Source: Eggerthellaceae bacterium (GTDB taxonomy: Bacteria > Actinomycetota > Coriobacteriia > Coriobacteriales > Eggerthellaceae). Taken from it: DNA of 64,000 bases. Positions 25,499-33,243 of the stretch are shown here, piece by piece; positions within the stretch are counted from its first letter, which is position 1, and every line of letters begins with the position of its first letter. Made by a program: the position numbers and the translations under genes. Where the stretch lies: NCBI GenBank assembly GCA_009782605.1, contig WRIR01000001.1, positions 115,109 through 179,108 on the forward strand, in the 5' to 3' direction. The notes beneath the pieces were generated by a model. That model was not told the origin of the DNA. It worked only from the letters and a program-made list of their open reading frames with translations, and ran no database searches.

Positions 25499-26734
25499 CT
25501 AGAGCAGCGCCGAGGCCTCGTCGATTATCTGCTCGGACTTGTCGAGCAGGTCTTTCGTCATGTACGAGTTGTGCGCGCCAAAGCTGTTCTCGGCAAAGAC
25601 GAAGTCGTAGTAGAACTGCGCGTCCCTCACCAAGGAGCGCAGCTCGGCCAGGCGCTCCTTGGGGACGCCTTCCTCGGCGGCCGCGCCGATCCCGACATGC
25701 AGGTCGGCAAGCCTCTCCCCCAAGACGACCAGGCGGCCCTTCGTCTCCGCCTGGATGCCCGCAACGAGGTTCGCAATGTTCTCGGGCCTGACGTGGCAGG
25801 AGACACACCTCGTCTCCAGCAGGTTCGCATTCTCCAGGGGGCTTATCCAAAGATGCGAGGTGAACCCCCTGCCCTCGCTGTCGGTCGCCAGGCCCGTGTG
25901 GCAGCCGACGCAGGTCGCCCTACAGGCCGTTATCGAAAGGCTGCCGGTTCCCCGGACGGTCTCGAACTCGGGGTGCTGGATCTTGATCATGGCAGCGCCG
26001 CTGAAAGTGTTGGTGAAATCGGAGAAGCCTATCGCGTTGTAGTAGGCGAGTATCGCATCCGGGGTCATCCCGGCGAGGTCGTTCCACGGCAGGGTCGTCG
26101 CCTTGGTCGCGGGGTCGAAGTAATACTCGACATGGCACTGGCCGCACACGAGCAGGCCGGGCTTCACGTCGGCCATCTCTGTACCGAGGGCGTCTTTGAG
26201 GTAGCCGGCCGTGACCCGTGTCTCGCCCGCGCTGTTCTCATGGCAGTTATAGCAGCTGACGGAGTCGTCGACCAGGGCGTAGAGGTCGTCGAAGGGCATC
26301 GAATATATGCCGGGGCCGTCCGCGGCGACCAGGGCGTTCATCGCGGGTGTCTTGCACGTGAGGCAGTTCGCCGTCTCATGGACACGCTCGGTCGCCCCCA
26401 CGTCTTGCAGGGCATAGACATGGCCGCGCGCCTCGTTGTAGGACTTTGCGAACCCCATGCCGGCAAAGATCGTGGTCAGGAAGGGGTACTGTTCCAGGTA
26501 GCTGGGGTTTTCCGCCTTGTCGGCGTTCATCATGTAGGATTCATAGACTTCGGGATAGGCCTCCCGCCACTGATCGGACGACTTGATGCCCAGCTCGTCG
26601 AGCCGTGCCGCGGTGACCGGCGTGGCGGTGCCCTCGACCTTCTCTGGCTGGGGTGCGGTGCAGGCTGCAACCGTGAGCAACAGCCCGGCCAGGACCAGGG
26701 CGCACAGCCAAAGGGGGGCTTTTCGGTTCTTCAT
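25499..26734 (-). CDS. nrfA: NrfA-like pentaheme cytochrome c (nitrite reductase family), lipoprotein
   Basis: A 411-residue protein with a lipoprotein signal (LTVAAC, Cys25). Five heme sites are visible: CLTCK (near residue 124), CYNCH (161), CGQCH (196), CVGCH (275) and CVSCH (310). A first heme with lysine as the iron ligand is diagnostic of NrfA, which reduces nitrite to ammonia outside the membrane. CGQCHVEYYF and QHPEFE match the segments carrying the active-site Tyr and His of E. coli NrfA. It is a little shorter than usual (about 440-480). No NrfH quinol dehydrogenase lies nearby, and the upstream neighbour is a Tat flavoprotein, so the electron donor and even the true substrate are open. 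Confidence 0.88.
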   Translation of the reverse strand: MKNRKAPLWLCALVLAGLLLTVAACTAPQPEKVEGTATPVTAARLDELGIKSSDQWREAYPEVYESYMMNADKAENPSYLEQYPFLTTIFAGMGFAKSYNEARGHVYALQDVGATERVHETANCLTCKTPAMNALVAADGPGIYSMPFDDLYALVDDSVSCYNCHENSAGETRVTAGYLKDALGTEMADVKPGLLVCGQCHVEYYFDPATKATTLPWNDLAGMTPDAILAYYNAIGFSDFTNTFSGAAMIKIQHPEFETVRGTGSLSITACRATCVGCHTGLATDSEGRGFTSHLWISPLENANLLETRCVSCHVRPENIANLVAGIQAETKGRLVVLGERLADLHVGIGAAAEEGVPKERLAELRSLVRDAQFYYDFVFAENSFGAHNSYMTKDLLDKSEQIIDEASALL

Positions 26735-26869
26735 GTTCCCTCTTTCCTCACGCCGGGCCTGTCCTCCCCGTCCGCAGGGGATACCGTGCCTGCGCGGCGG
26801 GCGCGGCGGGCGCGACCTACGCGGCGGGTGCGGCGGGCTCAGTGCCGGGACGCGCCGCGCTCAGAGAAA

Positions 26870-26901
26870 GCCCAGCTGCCCTGGCGAGAGGGCAGCTGGG
26901 C
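26870..26901 (-). terminator. Rho-independent terminator after the flavoprotein gene
   Basis: GCCCAGCTGCCCT (26870-26882) pairs with AGGGCAGCTGGGC (26889-26901), a 13-bp perfect stem with a six-base loop, followed on the minus strand by TTTCTCTG. It separates the flavoprotein from the NrfA-like gene. Confidence 0.85.
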
Positions 26902-26929
26902 CGTAACGCTGCTTGCTTTGGGCAACCGC

Positions 26930-28606
26930 CTATGCCGATGGCGGGAGCTTCACCACGCTTTGGGCGGAAAGGCGCCCGAAGCAGGTGATGTCGCACATGG
27001 AGTCGCCGCCGTTGTTGCGGAAGCGCCCATGGACGTTGCCGGTCACCTCGCCGGCCGCGAAGAGGCGCGGGATAGGCTGGCCGAAGACGTCCACCACCTG
27101 GGAGTTGGTGTCTATCCTCAACCCGCCCGGGGTGGTGCGGCAGTAGTAGGTGGCCTCGAAGACGTAGAAGGGCGGGGTCTCGATCTTGTGGGTCAGGTGG
27201 CCGACCGCCTTGCCGAACTGGGTGTCCTTCTTGGCATCGACCATCGCGTTGTAGCTGTCTATGGTCTCCTTCAGCGTTGCCGCGTCGCAGCCTATCGCAG
27301 AAGCCAGTTCCTCGATGGTGTCACAGACGCTGCCGTAGGTGCTCTCGAAGGTGGCCAGGTTCTCCGGGGTCCTGTTTTCCGCAACGGAGCCGCTGTCGCC
27401 GAGCCTGAACCAGGTCTTCATCTTGTTCACGTGCAGGGTCATGAGCTCTGCGTCCATGTACTGCTCGTCGTTGGGCTTCTCGGTCCAGAAGCGCTTGCCT
27501 TCCTTCGTGACGTCGATATAGGCGGACGCGCCGCTGAAGGGGTTGGAGTTGTTGTTGCCGCTCATCGAGGGCTCTTTCACGCTGCCGCCGAAGTCTATCT
27601 GGATGCAGTGCATGTTGACCGTCTGCCCGCCGACGAGCTGCGCGGCGACGAGCATGTCGCCCGTGTTCCCGACGCCGCCGCTGGTCTGGATCGACAGGTC
27701 GACGCGCGGGTCGTGCAGGTGCACCATCTCCGGGTTGCCCGCAAAACCGCCCGAAGCGAGGATGACCCCGCGCTTTGCGCGGTAGGTCGTGCCGTCCTTG
27801 AGCGCGACGCCGAGCACATCGCCGCTGAACTGGCTCTCGCGGATGATGGTCTCTACCGGGGAGTCTAAGATGAGGTCGGTGTTCTCATGCGACTGCACGT
27901 GGTCGAGCCAGCACTGGACGTTGGCCCCGCCGCCGCTGAGGTCCTTGTACTTCGACCCTATGTTGTAGCGGATCTTGCGGTTGATCATGGTGGACTTGCC
28001 CTCGTCGTTGTAGGTCATCAGGTACTGCGACGCCTGCATGACCGCCGACTTCGTCCAGTCGGACGGCATCGCGACGGGGGTCTCGTAGGGGCGCGAGCCG
28101 CTCCACGTGATGCCCAGCGACTCCTGCCAGTTGAAGTTGTCCAGCGAGTTGAAGGTGAAGAGCTTCGCGATCTCGGGATGGCCGTAGTAGCAGCCAGCCG
28201 TCAGCTTGTCCTCCCAATACATGTCGAAGGTGTCGTCCCGGTAGATGTCGTCGCCTGTCTCTTCGGCAAAGGCTATCAGGTTGTCGGTCCCCATGGCGCC
28301 GATGTTGCCGCCGCTCAGAATAGAGCTGCCGCCGTGGGTCGGCATCTTCTCAAGAATCGCGATCTTCACATCCGGGTCGTCCTGGGCCGCCTGGACGGCC
28401 GCTATCAGGCCGGCGCCGCCGCCGCCGACGATGACGATGTCGTATTCCTCGTCCCAGCTCTTCACGTCGCTGCCGGTGACGGTGTTGCCCCCCTCGGACG
28501 GGTTGGCGTTGTTCTGTGCCGGAGTACATGCCGCGAGTCCTGACAAAGCTGCTGCGCCACCTATAAGGGCGGCTCCCTTGAGTAGATCTCTCCTGTCAAT
28601 GCTCAT
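26930..28606 (-). CDS. Tat-exported FAD-dependent reductase of the fumarate reductase flavoprotein family
   Basis: A 558-residue protein. It starts with a Tat signal (RRDLLKGAALIGG) and ends the signal with LAAC, a lipobox. The FAD-binding fold is clear: VIVGGGGAGLIAAVQAAQ (near residue 58), THGGSS, and FAAGEVTGNVHG near the C-terminus. In fumarate reductases the substrate loop reads HHTMGG; here it is CRTTPGG, so the usual catalytic histidines are absent and fumarate is unlikely. Many such secreted flavoproteins in Eggerthellaceae reduce dietary or drug molecules using a multiheme cytochrome; the NrfA-like gene downstream could be related. A membrane LuxR gene is divergent from it. Substrate unknown. 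Confidence 0.88.
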   Translation of the reverse strand: MSIDRRDLLKGAALIGGAAALSGLAACTPAQNNANPSEGGNTVTGSDVKSWDEEYDIVIVGGGGAGLIAAVQAAQDDPDVKIAILEKMPTHGGSSILSGGNIGAMGTDNLIAFAEETGDDIYRDDTFDMYWEDKLTAGCYYGHPEIAKLFTFNSLDNFNWQESLGITWSGSRPYETPVAMPSDWTKSAVMQASQYLMTYNDEGKSTMINRKIRYNIGSKYKDLSGGGANVQCWLDHVQSHENTDLILDSPVETIIRESQFSGDVLGVALKDGTTYRAKRGVILASGGFAGNPEMVHLHDPRVDLSIQTSGGVGNTGDMLVAAQLVGGQTVNMHCIQIDFGGSVKEPSMSGNNNSNPFSGASAYIDVTKEGKRFWTEKPNDEQYMDAELMTLHVNKMKTWFRLGDSGSVAENRTPENLATFESTYGSVCDTIEELASAIGCDAATLKETIDSYNAMVDAKKDTQFGKAVGHLTHKIETPPFYVFEATYYCRTTPGGLRIDTNSQVVDVFGQPIPRLFAAGEVTGNVHGRFRNNGGDSMCDITCFGRLSAQSVVKLPPSA

Positions 28607-28681
28607 AAAAATTCCCTCCTGGTCGGTCTTGCTTCTTATACACAGGCCTCATTGTGATGCCCCCTGGGGCTATAGAAAAGC

Positions 28682-28716
28682 CCCGTTGCGGGTCATGTAT
28701 ATCACCCGTTTCGGGT
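28682..28716. promoter_or_regulatory. Two tandem CCCG-N3-CGGG palindromes between flavoprotein and LuxR genes
   Basis: CCCGTTGCGGG (28682-28692) and ACCCGTTTCGGGT (28704-28716) are similar palindromes with centres 23 bases apart, about two helix turns. They lie in the shared divergent promoter region and are good candidates for the operator of the adjacent LuxR protein. Confidence 0.5.
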
Positions 28717-28797
28717 ACTTTCCGTTTTTCCCGCAGGGGAACTGGGTTTTCTGCCTGTTTTATGCCTTTCAAGCATATAGGAAAACGAGGCGGTTTT

Positions 28798-28806
28798 TGG
28801 TATGAT
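28798..28806 (+). promoter_or_regulatory. Extended -10 element for the membrane LuxR gene
   Basis: TGGTATGAT is a TGn extended -10 (TATGAT at 28801-28806), 82 bases before the TTG start at 28888. No strong -35 is seen. Confidence 0.4.
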
Positions 28807-28887
28807 AGGGGAACTCCTTGAGTCGATGCGGCGGCAGGCCGCTGTTCGATACAGAGGGCAAGGAGCACACCAAAGGAGGGGTGGGGC

Positions 28888-30438
28888 TTGAGGGGAGTCG
28901 GGTCTATACCTGCGTTGTCCATCGGTTCGCTATGGCCGCTCGGCTTTGCGTTCCAGACCCTGTGGACCCCCTTGATAGTGCGGCAGAACTTCGTGGACCA
29001 CGGCGGGGCGGACATCCACCTCGCCTTTTACAGCTCCTTCGGCCTGTTCGCCCTCGCGGTCGCCGCCGTGTTCTTGCTGAGGCGGCTCGACCGCTGGGCG
29101 GTGCCCTATGTGGGAATCTGCGCCTTCAGCATCCTGTGCAAGCTCTTCGCCTCCGTCGTGCTCACCCTCGACCTGTTCGCCGGGTCGACAACGGTGGCCT
29201 TGCTCGGCGCCGTCGTCGGGGCTGTCGGCGCCATGGCGAGCATGCTTGTCTGGGGCAGCTTCTTCAAGGACCTCCCCCTGGAACAGAGCATGTCCTATAT
29301 CCTGATCTCCTATGCCATCAATTTCCTGCTGCAGCCCCTCTGCTATATGGCCTTCCCGGCTGCCGCCCTGCCCGTCTTGTCCCTTCTGGCCGTCGGCGGG
29401 CCGCTCTGCCTGGTTTTTGCCTATAACGGCATGCGGAAGGGCCTTGTCCCAAGCCTCGCCCCTTCTTCTGACGGTGCGAACGGGGCAAAGGAAGCGAACG
29501 GGGCGAGCAGGGCGAACGGGGCGGTGCCGGGCGGGGCGGTGCCGGGCGGCATCGACGGCAGCGTGGCGGCAGGCAGCCTGTCCGACCCTCCCCGCAAGAA
29601 GCTCCCCTTCCTGAGGCTGCTTTTTGCCTTTGCGGTCTACAGCCTCGTGCTTACCCTGAGAAGCCCCGTGAGCTTCCTTTCGGGGAACCTGGCTATCGTC
29701 ATCCTCTATTACACGGCCGCCCTCGTCGCCCTCGTGCTGTATTGGGCCGTGATCCTGCGGCGTGCCTCCTTTTCCTTCGTCCATATGATGCAGCTGCTCC
29801 TTGCGGTCTTCGCCGTCGGGTTCTTCCTGCAGCCCTTCACACCCCATGCGCTTTCCGACATCCCTCCCGCATTGCTCATGGTGGCCACCGCACTGATCTA
29901 CATGCTGGTGTGGATGGCGGTTGTCGACATCACGCGCGCCTCGAAGTCCCATCCCTTCGCCGTGGTGGGGGTGTGGGGCGCCTGCTACGGCTGTCCTCGG
30001 CTCCTGTATTTTGCGGCTACGCTCGTATTCCCGCTCAACAGCGCCGGGGCGGAAGCGGCCGTGACCACCGCCCTCATCGCCCTTTTTGGCCTCTTTGTCG
30101 CGTTCTTCCTGGTCAGCCGCCAGTCCTCCCAGTCGCATTCCTTCTTCCACGAGCTTGCGCAGGCCGACCGCAACCAGGACGATGCCGCGATGCCCCTTGC
30201 CGAATGGCAAGAGATTGCCCGGGAGCACGGGCTGACCGAACGGGAGTGCGAGGTCTTCTACATCGCGTGCGAGGGGCGCTCCCGGCGCTACATCGCCGAA
30301 ACCCTGTTCATCTCGGAGAACACCGTGAAAGCCCATCTGAAGAGGATCTACGCAAAAATGGGCATCCATTCGAAGTACGACCTTGAGAAGATCGCCAACG
30401 CCGACCCCCCAAGGCCCAAAGAAGAGGACCCCGCATAG
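28888..30438 (+). CDS. Large membrane-bound LuxR-type regulator (MFS-like sensor)
   Basis: A 516-residue protein starting at a TTG (28888-28890) with a strong AAAGGAGGG ribosome site. About ten to twelve membrane helices fill residues 10-400, interrupted near 185-235 by a low-complexity loop rich in Gly/Ala/Asn (ANGASRANGAVPGGAVPGG). The C-terminal LuxR domain reads LTERECEVFYIACEG to YAKMGIHSKYDLEKI (about 448-505). This is the transporter-like LuxR family abundant in Eggerthellaceae, thought to sense small molecules at the membrane. It diverges from the Tat flavoprotein gene and probably controls it. Confidence 0.9.
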   Translation: MRGVGSIPALSIGSLWPLGFAFQTLWTPLIVRQNFVDHGGADIHLAFYSSFGLFALAVAAVFLLRRLDRWAVPYVGICAFSILCKLFASVVLTLDLFAGSTTVALLGAVVGAVGAMASMLVWGSFFKDLPLEQSMSYILISYAINFLLQPLCYMAFPAAALPVLSLLAVGGPLCLVFAYNGMRKGLVPSLAPSSDGANGAKEANGASRANGAVPGGAVPGGIDGSVAAGSLSDPPRKKLPFLRLLFAFAVYSLVLTLRSPVSFLSGNLAIVILYYTAALVALVLYWAVILRRASFSFVHMMQLLLAVFAVGFFLQPFTPHALSDIPPALLMVATALIYMLVWMAVVDITRASKSHPFAVVGVWGACYGCPRLLYFAATLVFPLNSAGAEAAVTTALIALFGLFVAFFLVSRQSSQSHSFFHELAQADRNQDDAAMPLAEWQEIAREHGLTERECEVFYIACEGRSRRYIAETLFISENTVKAHLKRIYAKMGIHSKYDLEKIANADPPRPKEEDPA

Positions 30439-30525
30439 GGAGAAAGCGGCGAAGGGGTGGCGAAGGGGCAGGTGCGCCCACAGGCGCAGGCCACCCCCGT
30501 AGGCGGGCATGCATGATGCGATGTA

Positions 30526-30534
30526 TGCTATACT
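30526..30534 (+). promoter_or_regulatory. Extended -10 of the toxin-antitoxin operon
   Basis: TGCTATACT is a TGn extended -10. It is followed by an imperfect palindrome AGCA-N8-TGCT (30542-30557) that could be the autoregulatory operator. The ribosome site GGAGGTG comes next. Confidence 0.45.
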
Positions 30535-30573
30535 CTTACTCAGCAATCGTTACTGCTTTTGGAGGTGACGGCC

Positions 30574-30777
30574 ATGACCGAGTCGCAGTTGCTGGAAGTC
30601 GTTAGGCAACTCCCGCCCAATAAGGCACAGGAGGTCTATGACTTCGCGCTTTTCCTTTCTTCGGCTGCAGGCAGAAGCATTCAAAGAGCACCGAATAAAC
30701 GGATAGAGGGATTCAGCTCAGAAGCCGAGATGCTTGATTACGCCAACGACATCGGGAAGATTGTATATGCAGATTGA
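30574..30777 (+). CDS. Antitoxin of a MazF-type pair (DUF2281-like)
   Basis: A 67-residue protein from the ATG at 30574 (GGAGGTG ribosome site at good spacing). The N-terminus (LLEVVRQLPPNKAQEVYDFALFL) matches the pattern of DUF2281/VapB-like antitoxins, and the acidic C-terminal part would wrap the toxin. It overlaps the toxin gene by 11 bases, ensuring coupled translation. Confidence 0.85.
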   Translation: MTESQLLEVVRQLPPNKAQEVYDFALFLSSAAGRSIQRAPNKRIEGFSSEAEMLDYANDIGKIVYAD

Positions 30778-31105
30778 CCGCGGTGAGATTTGGTCGGTGC
30801 TGTGGACGGGGCTGGTTGGCAAGCCACGTCCGGCCCTGGTTATCCAGTCTGAAAAATACCGTCTGACAGACACCGACATCCTCGCCTTGATTACCACCAC
30901 AGAAAACGTCCACGGCAACCTGCGGCTTCCTATAGAGGCGACCGAGGACAACGGGCTGATGAAAGACAGTTTCATATGCCTTGACAAGCTGATGGCCATT
31001 CCGTTGAGCAATCTTGGAGAGTGCTATGGAAGGGTCTCGGACGACACCATGCGTGAAGTCGATGCAAGGTTGATCAAGATCCTCGGAATCGGCGAGACTG
31101 GCTGA
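30767..31105 (+). CDS. MazF/PemK-family endoribonuclease toxin
   Basis: A 112-residue protein from ATG 30767. It has the PemK-fold signature: an N-terminal RGEIWSV, then GKPRPALVIQSEKY, DILALITTTENVHGNLRLPI, and SFICLDKLMAIPLSNLGECYGRVS. MazF toxins cut mRNA at short motifs and are held inactive by the antitoxin encoded just upstream. The pair is isolated between redox genes and recN, as expected for a mobile module. Confidence 0.9.
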   Translation: MQIDRGEIWSVLWTGLVGKPRPALVIQSEKYRLTDTDILALITTTENVHGNLRLPIEATEDNGLMKDSFICLDKLMAIPLSNLGECYGRVSDDTMREVDARLIKILGIGETG

Positions 31106-31154
31106 CCGCGCCGCTCTCGCCGTATGCGGTCGCCTTCTGCCGCTTTTTTGCGGC
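31104..31154. terminator. Hairpins between the convergent toxin and recN genes
   Basis: GACCGC (31104-31109) can pair with GCGGTC (31126-31131), and GCCGC-TTTTTT-GCGGC lies at 31139-31154. Placed between two converging genes, they may terminate from both sides. Confidence 0.4.
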
Positions 31155-31158
31155 CTGC

Positions 31159-32790
31159 CTACCCGTGTGCCTTTGCGAGCATCTCCTTTGCGTGTTCGAG
31201 GGATGTCCCGCTTGCGTCGCCTGAGAGCATACGGGCTATCTCGTGTACCCGGTCGTCGTCGGCCAGCGCGACAAGGTCCGTCTCGGGGATGGCGTCGGCG
31301 GCGGCCTCCCGCTTGACCACCCGGTAGTGAGCCTGCCCCGCGACGGCTATCTGCGCCAAGTGGGTCACGACGATCACCTGGTGGGTCGCTGCCAGATCGG
31401 TGAGCACCTTCGCCAGGGCAAGGCCGGTCGCGCCGCCGACCCCGGCGTCGATCTCGTCGAAGATAAGGGTCTCGACCTCGTCTGCGCGGCCGAGCACGAC
31501 CTTGATGGCAAGCATCACCCGGCTGACCTCCCCGCCGGATGCGATGCGCGCCAAGGGCCGCGCCTGCATGGCCTCGGCAGGCTGGAACAAGAACTCCACC
31601 TGGGACGGGCCGACCTTCGTCCACTGGCCCCGCTCAAGCCGCTCGGTCGAGCAGACGATGGAGGCACCTGCCATCTCCAGCCCTGCAAGCTGCTCGTTCA
31701 CCTCGTCGGCAAAGCGGGGGGCGGCAAGGCGCCGTGCGTCGTCGAGCGCGTCCGCCGCAGCAAGAAGCGTTTCCTCTGCTTCGTCGAGCGCCGCCTGCGC
31801 CGTGCGGAGCCGCTCTTCTGAGTCGTCCATGAGGGCTATCAGGCTGGCTGCCTCCTCGCGTTTTTCCAGCACGTCGGCCATACGCGGCCCGAAGCTGCGC
31901 AGCAGCCCCTGGAACGCGGCAACCCGCTCCTGGTTGGCCTCAAGGACCTGCGGGTCGAACTCGATGGCGTCGCGGTAGCTGCGCGCCTCCCGCGAGACGT
32001 CCTCAAGGAGGAAGCCCGCCTCGCGAAGCGTCGCCGCCAGCTCGCCGAACTTCGCATCGACCGCCGGCGCCCCGTCGAGCGCCGCGGCCGCCCGGTGGAC
32101 GGCGTCTATCGCGCCCCCCTCCCCGGAAAGGGCCGTGTGCGCCGTCTCGGAGACGACGGCGAGCGCTTCAGCATGCTCTGCCTTCGAGAGTGTCGCAACC
32201 AGTTCCTCGTACTCGCCTTCCTGCGGGTTGACCGCGTCGATGCGGTTGAGCACGAAGCGCGCCTCGTCGAGCTTGGCTGCGGAAGCCGAACCGGCATCCT
32301 GGATACGCCGCAGCTCGGCGGCGGCGGCCTCGGCCTGCCCGAAGGCGAGCCGGTAGGCCTCTAGGGCAGAGGCAAGCTCCGCGCCCGCCCATGCGTCGAG
32401 CAGCCCGACGTGGGTGCTGGTCTTGAGAAGCCGCTGGTGCTCGTGCTGCCCGCACAGGTCGACCAAGGGGCCGATCGCGCCTTGCAGCTCGCCCACACTT
32501 GCCATGGCGCCGTTGATCGACACCCGTGAGCGCCCGTCGGCGCTCACCCGGCGGGAAACGACCCGGTCCTCGCCGCCTGCGCTGAAGAAGCGGCCCTCGA
32601 CCACGAGGTCGGCCTCGCCTTCGCGCACCGCCGTTGCGTCGGCACGCTCGCCGCACAGCAGCTTGCAGGCCGAAAGCAGAGCCGTCTTTCCCGCGCCGGT
32701 CTCCCCGGTAAGCACCGTGAGCCCCCGGGCGGGCATGAGCGCAGCATCGCGGATGAGTGCGACGTTTTTCACACGGATCTCGTCGATCAT
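31159..32790 (-). CDS. recN: DNA repair protein RecN
   Basis: A 543-residue SMC-like ATPase. Walker A is GETGAGKTALL near residue 29-39 (Thr where Ser is common), the ABC signature is ASGGEVSRVMLAIK (near 420), and Walker B is LIFDEIDAGVGG (near 450). The middle third is coiled coil. RecN tethers DNA ends during double-strand break repair. The start MIDEIRVKNVALIRDA is typical of the family. Confidence 0.97.
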   Translation of the reverse strand: MIDEIRVKNVALIRDAALMPARGLTVLTGETGAGKTALLSACKLLCGERADATAVREGEADLVVEGRFFSAGGEDRVVSRRVSADGRSRVSINGAMASVGELQGAIGPLVDLCGQHEHQRLLKTSTHVGLLDAWAGAELASALEAYRLAFGQAEAAAAELRRIQDAGSASAAKLDEARFVLNRIDAVNPQEGEYEELVATLSKAEHAEALAVVSETAHTALSGEGGAIDAVHRAAAALDGAPAVDAKFGELAATLREAGFLLEDVSREARSYRDAIEFDPQVLEANQERVAAFQGLLRSFGPRMADVLEKREEAASLIALMDDSEERLRTAQAALDEAEETLLAAADALDDARRLAAPRFADEVNEQLAGLEMAGASIVCSTERLERGQWTKVGPSQVEFLFQPAEAMQARPLARIASGGEVSRVMLAIKVVLGRADEVETLIFDEIDAGVGGATGLALAKVLTDLAATHQVIVVTHLAQIAVAGQAHYRVVKREAAADAIPETDLVALADDDRVHEIARMLSGDASGTSLEHAKEMLAKAHG

Positions 32791-33243
32791 CAGCCATCCT
32801 TTCGCGGAGTGTCAACTGCTTGCATGCGTGGGTTGCATGCGTGGCTCAATGATAGCGCAAAAGGAAGGGGGCGGGAAACGGGCACCGGCAACAATCTCCT
32901 TAAAAGTTTTTCGATAGTCGCAGGCTTTCCTGACAATTCTGTGTTATAACCGTACATTTGTTCGGTATCAATGGAGGCTTGAGCCTTCCTCAACAGTTCG
33001 CGCAGGGCCTCCGCCAACTCAAGTACCCCAAAGTACAACATTGCCTACATCATTTGAATAATGGTGTATTTATTCATGCGATGATAAATTGTACCTTAAG
33101 GAACTCAACGAAAGAGGGGACGATTAATGGCTGTTGTTGGGTTTTTTTGCAAGAACCGGGCAAACAGGAGGTGATAAGCGATTCTTGCCTCGGTTTTTCT
33201 CTATTGACACCACACATGACTACTATGAAAGGAGTGGATGAGG
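32791..33243. other. Long intergenic region upstream of the Dms-like operon
   Basis: About 450 bases between divergent recN and the molybdopterin operon, AT-richer toward the operon. No convincing gene is seen. It holds an inverted repeat TGAATAA-N8-TTATTCA (33055-33061 and 33070-33076) and the words AAGTACC/AAGTAC nearby (about 33020-33036). Space is ample for a regulator-dependent promoter. The operon start is fixed by AAAGGAG at 33229-33235, nine bases before the ATG at 33244. Confidence 0.5.

Noticed and set aside
33204..33226. TTGACA ... TACTAT promoter before the Dms-like operon
   Set aside because: The spacer is only 11 bases and the start point would fall on the ribosome site.
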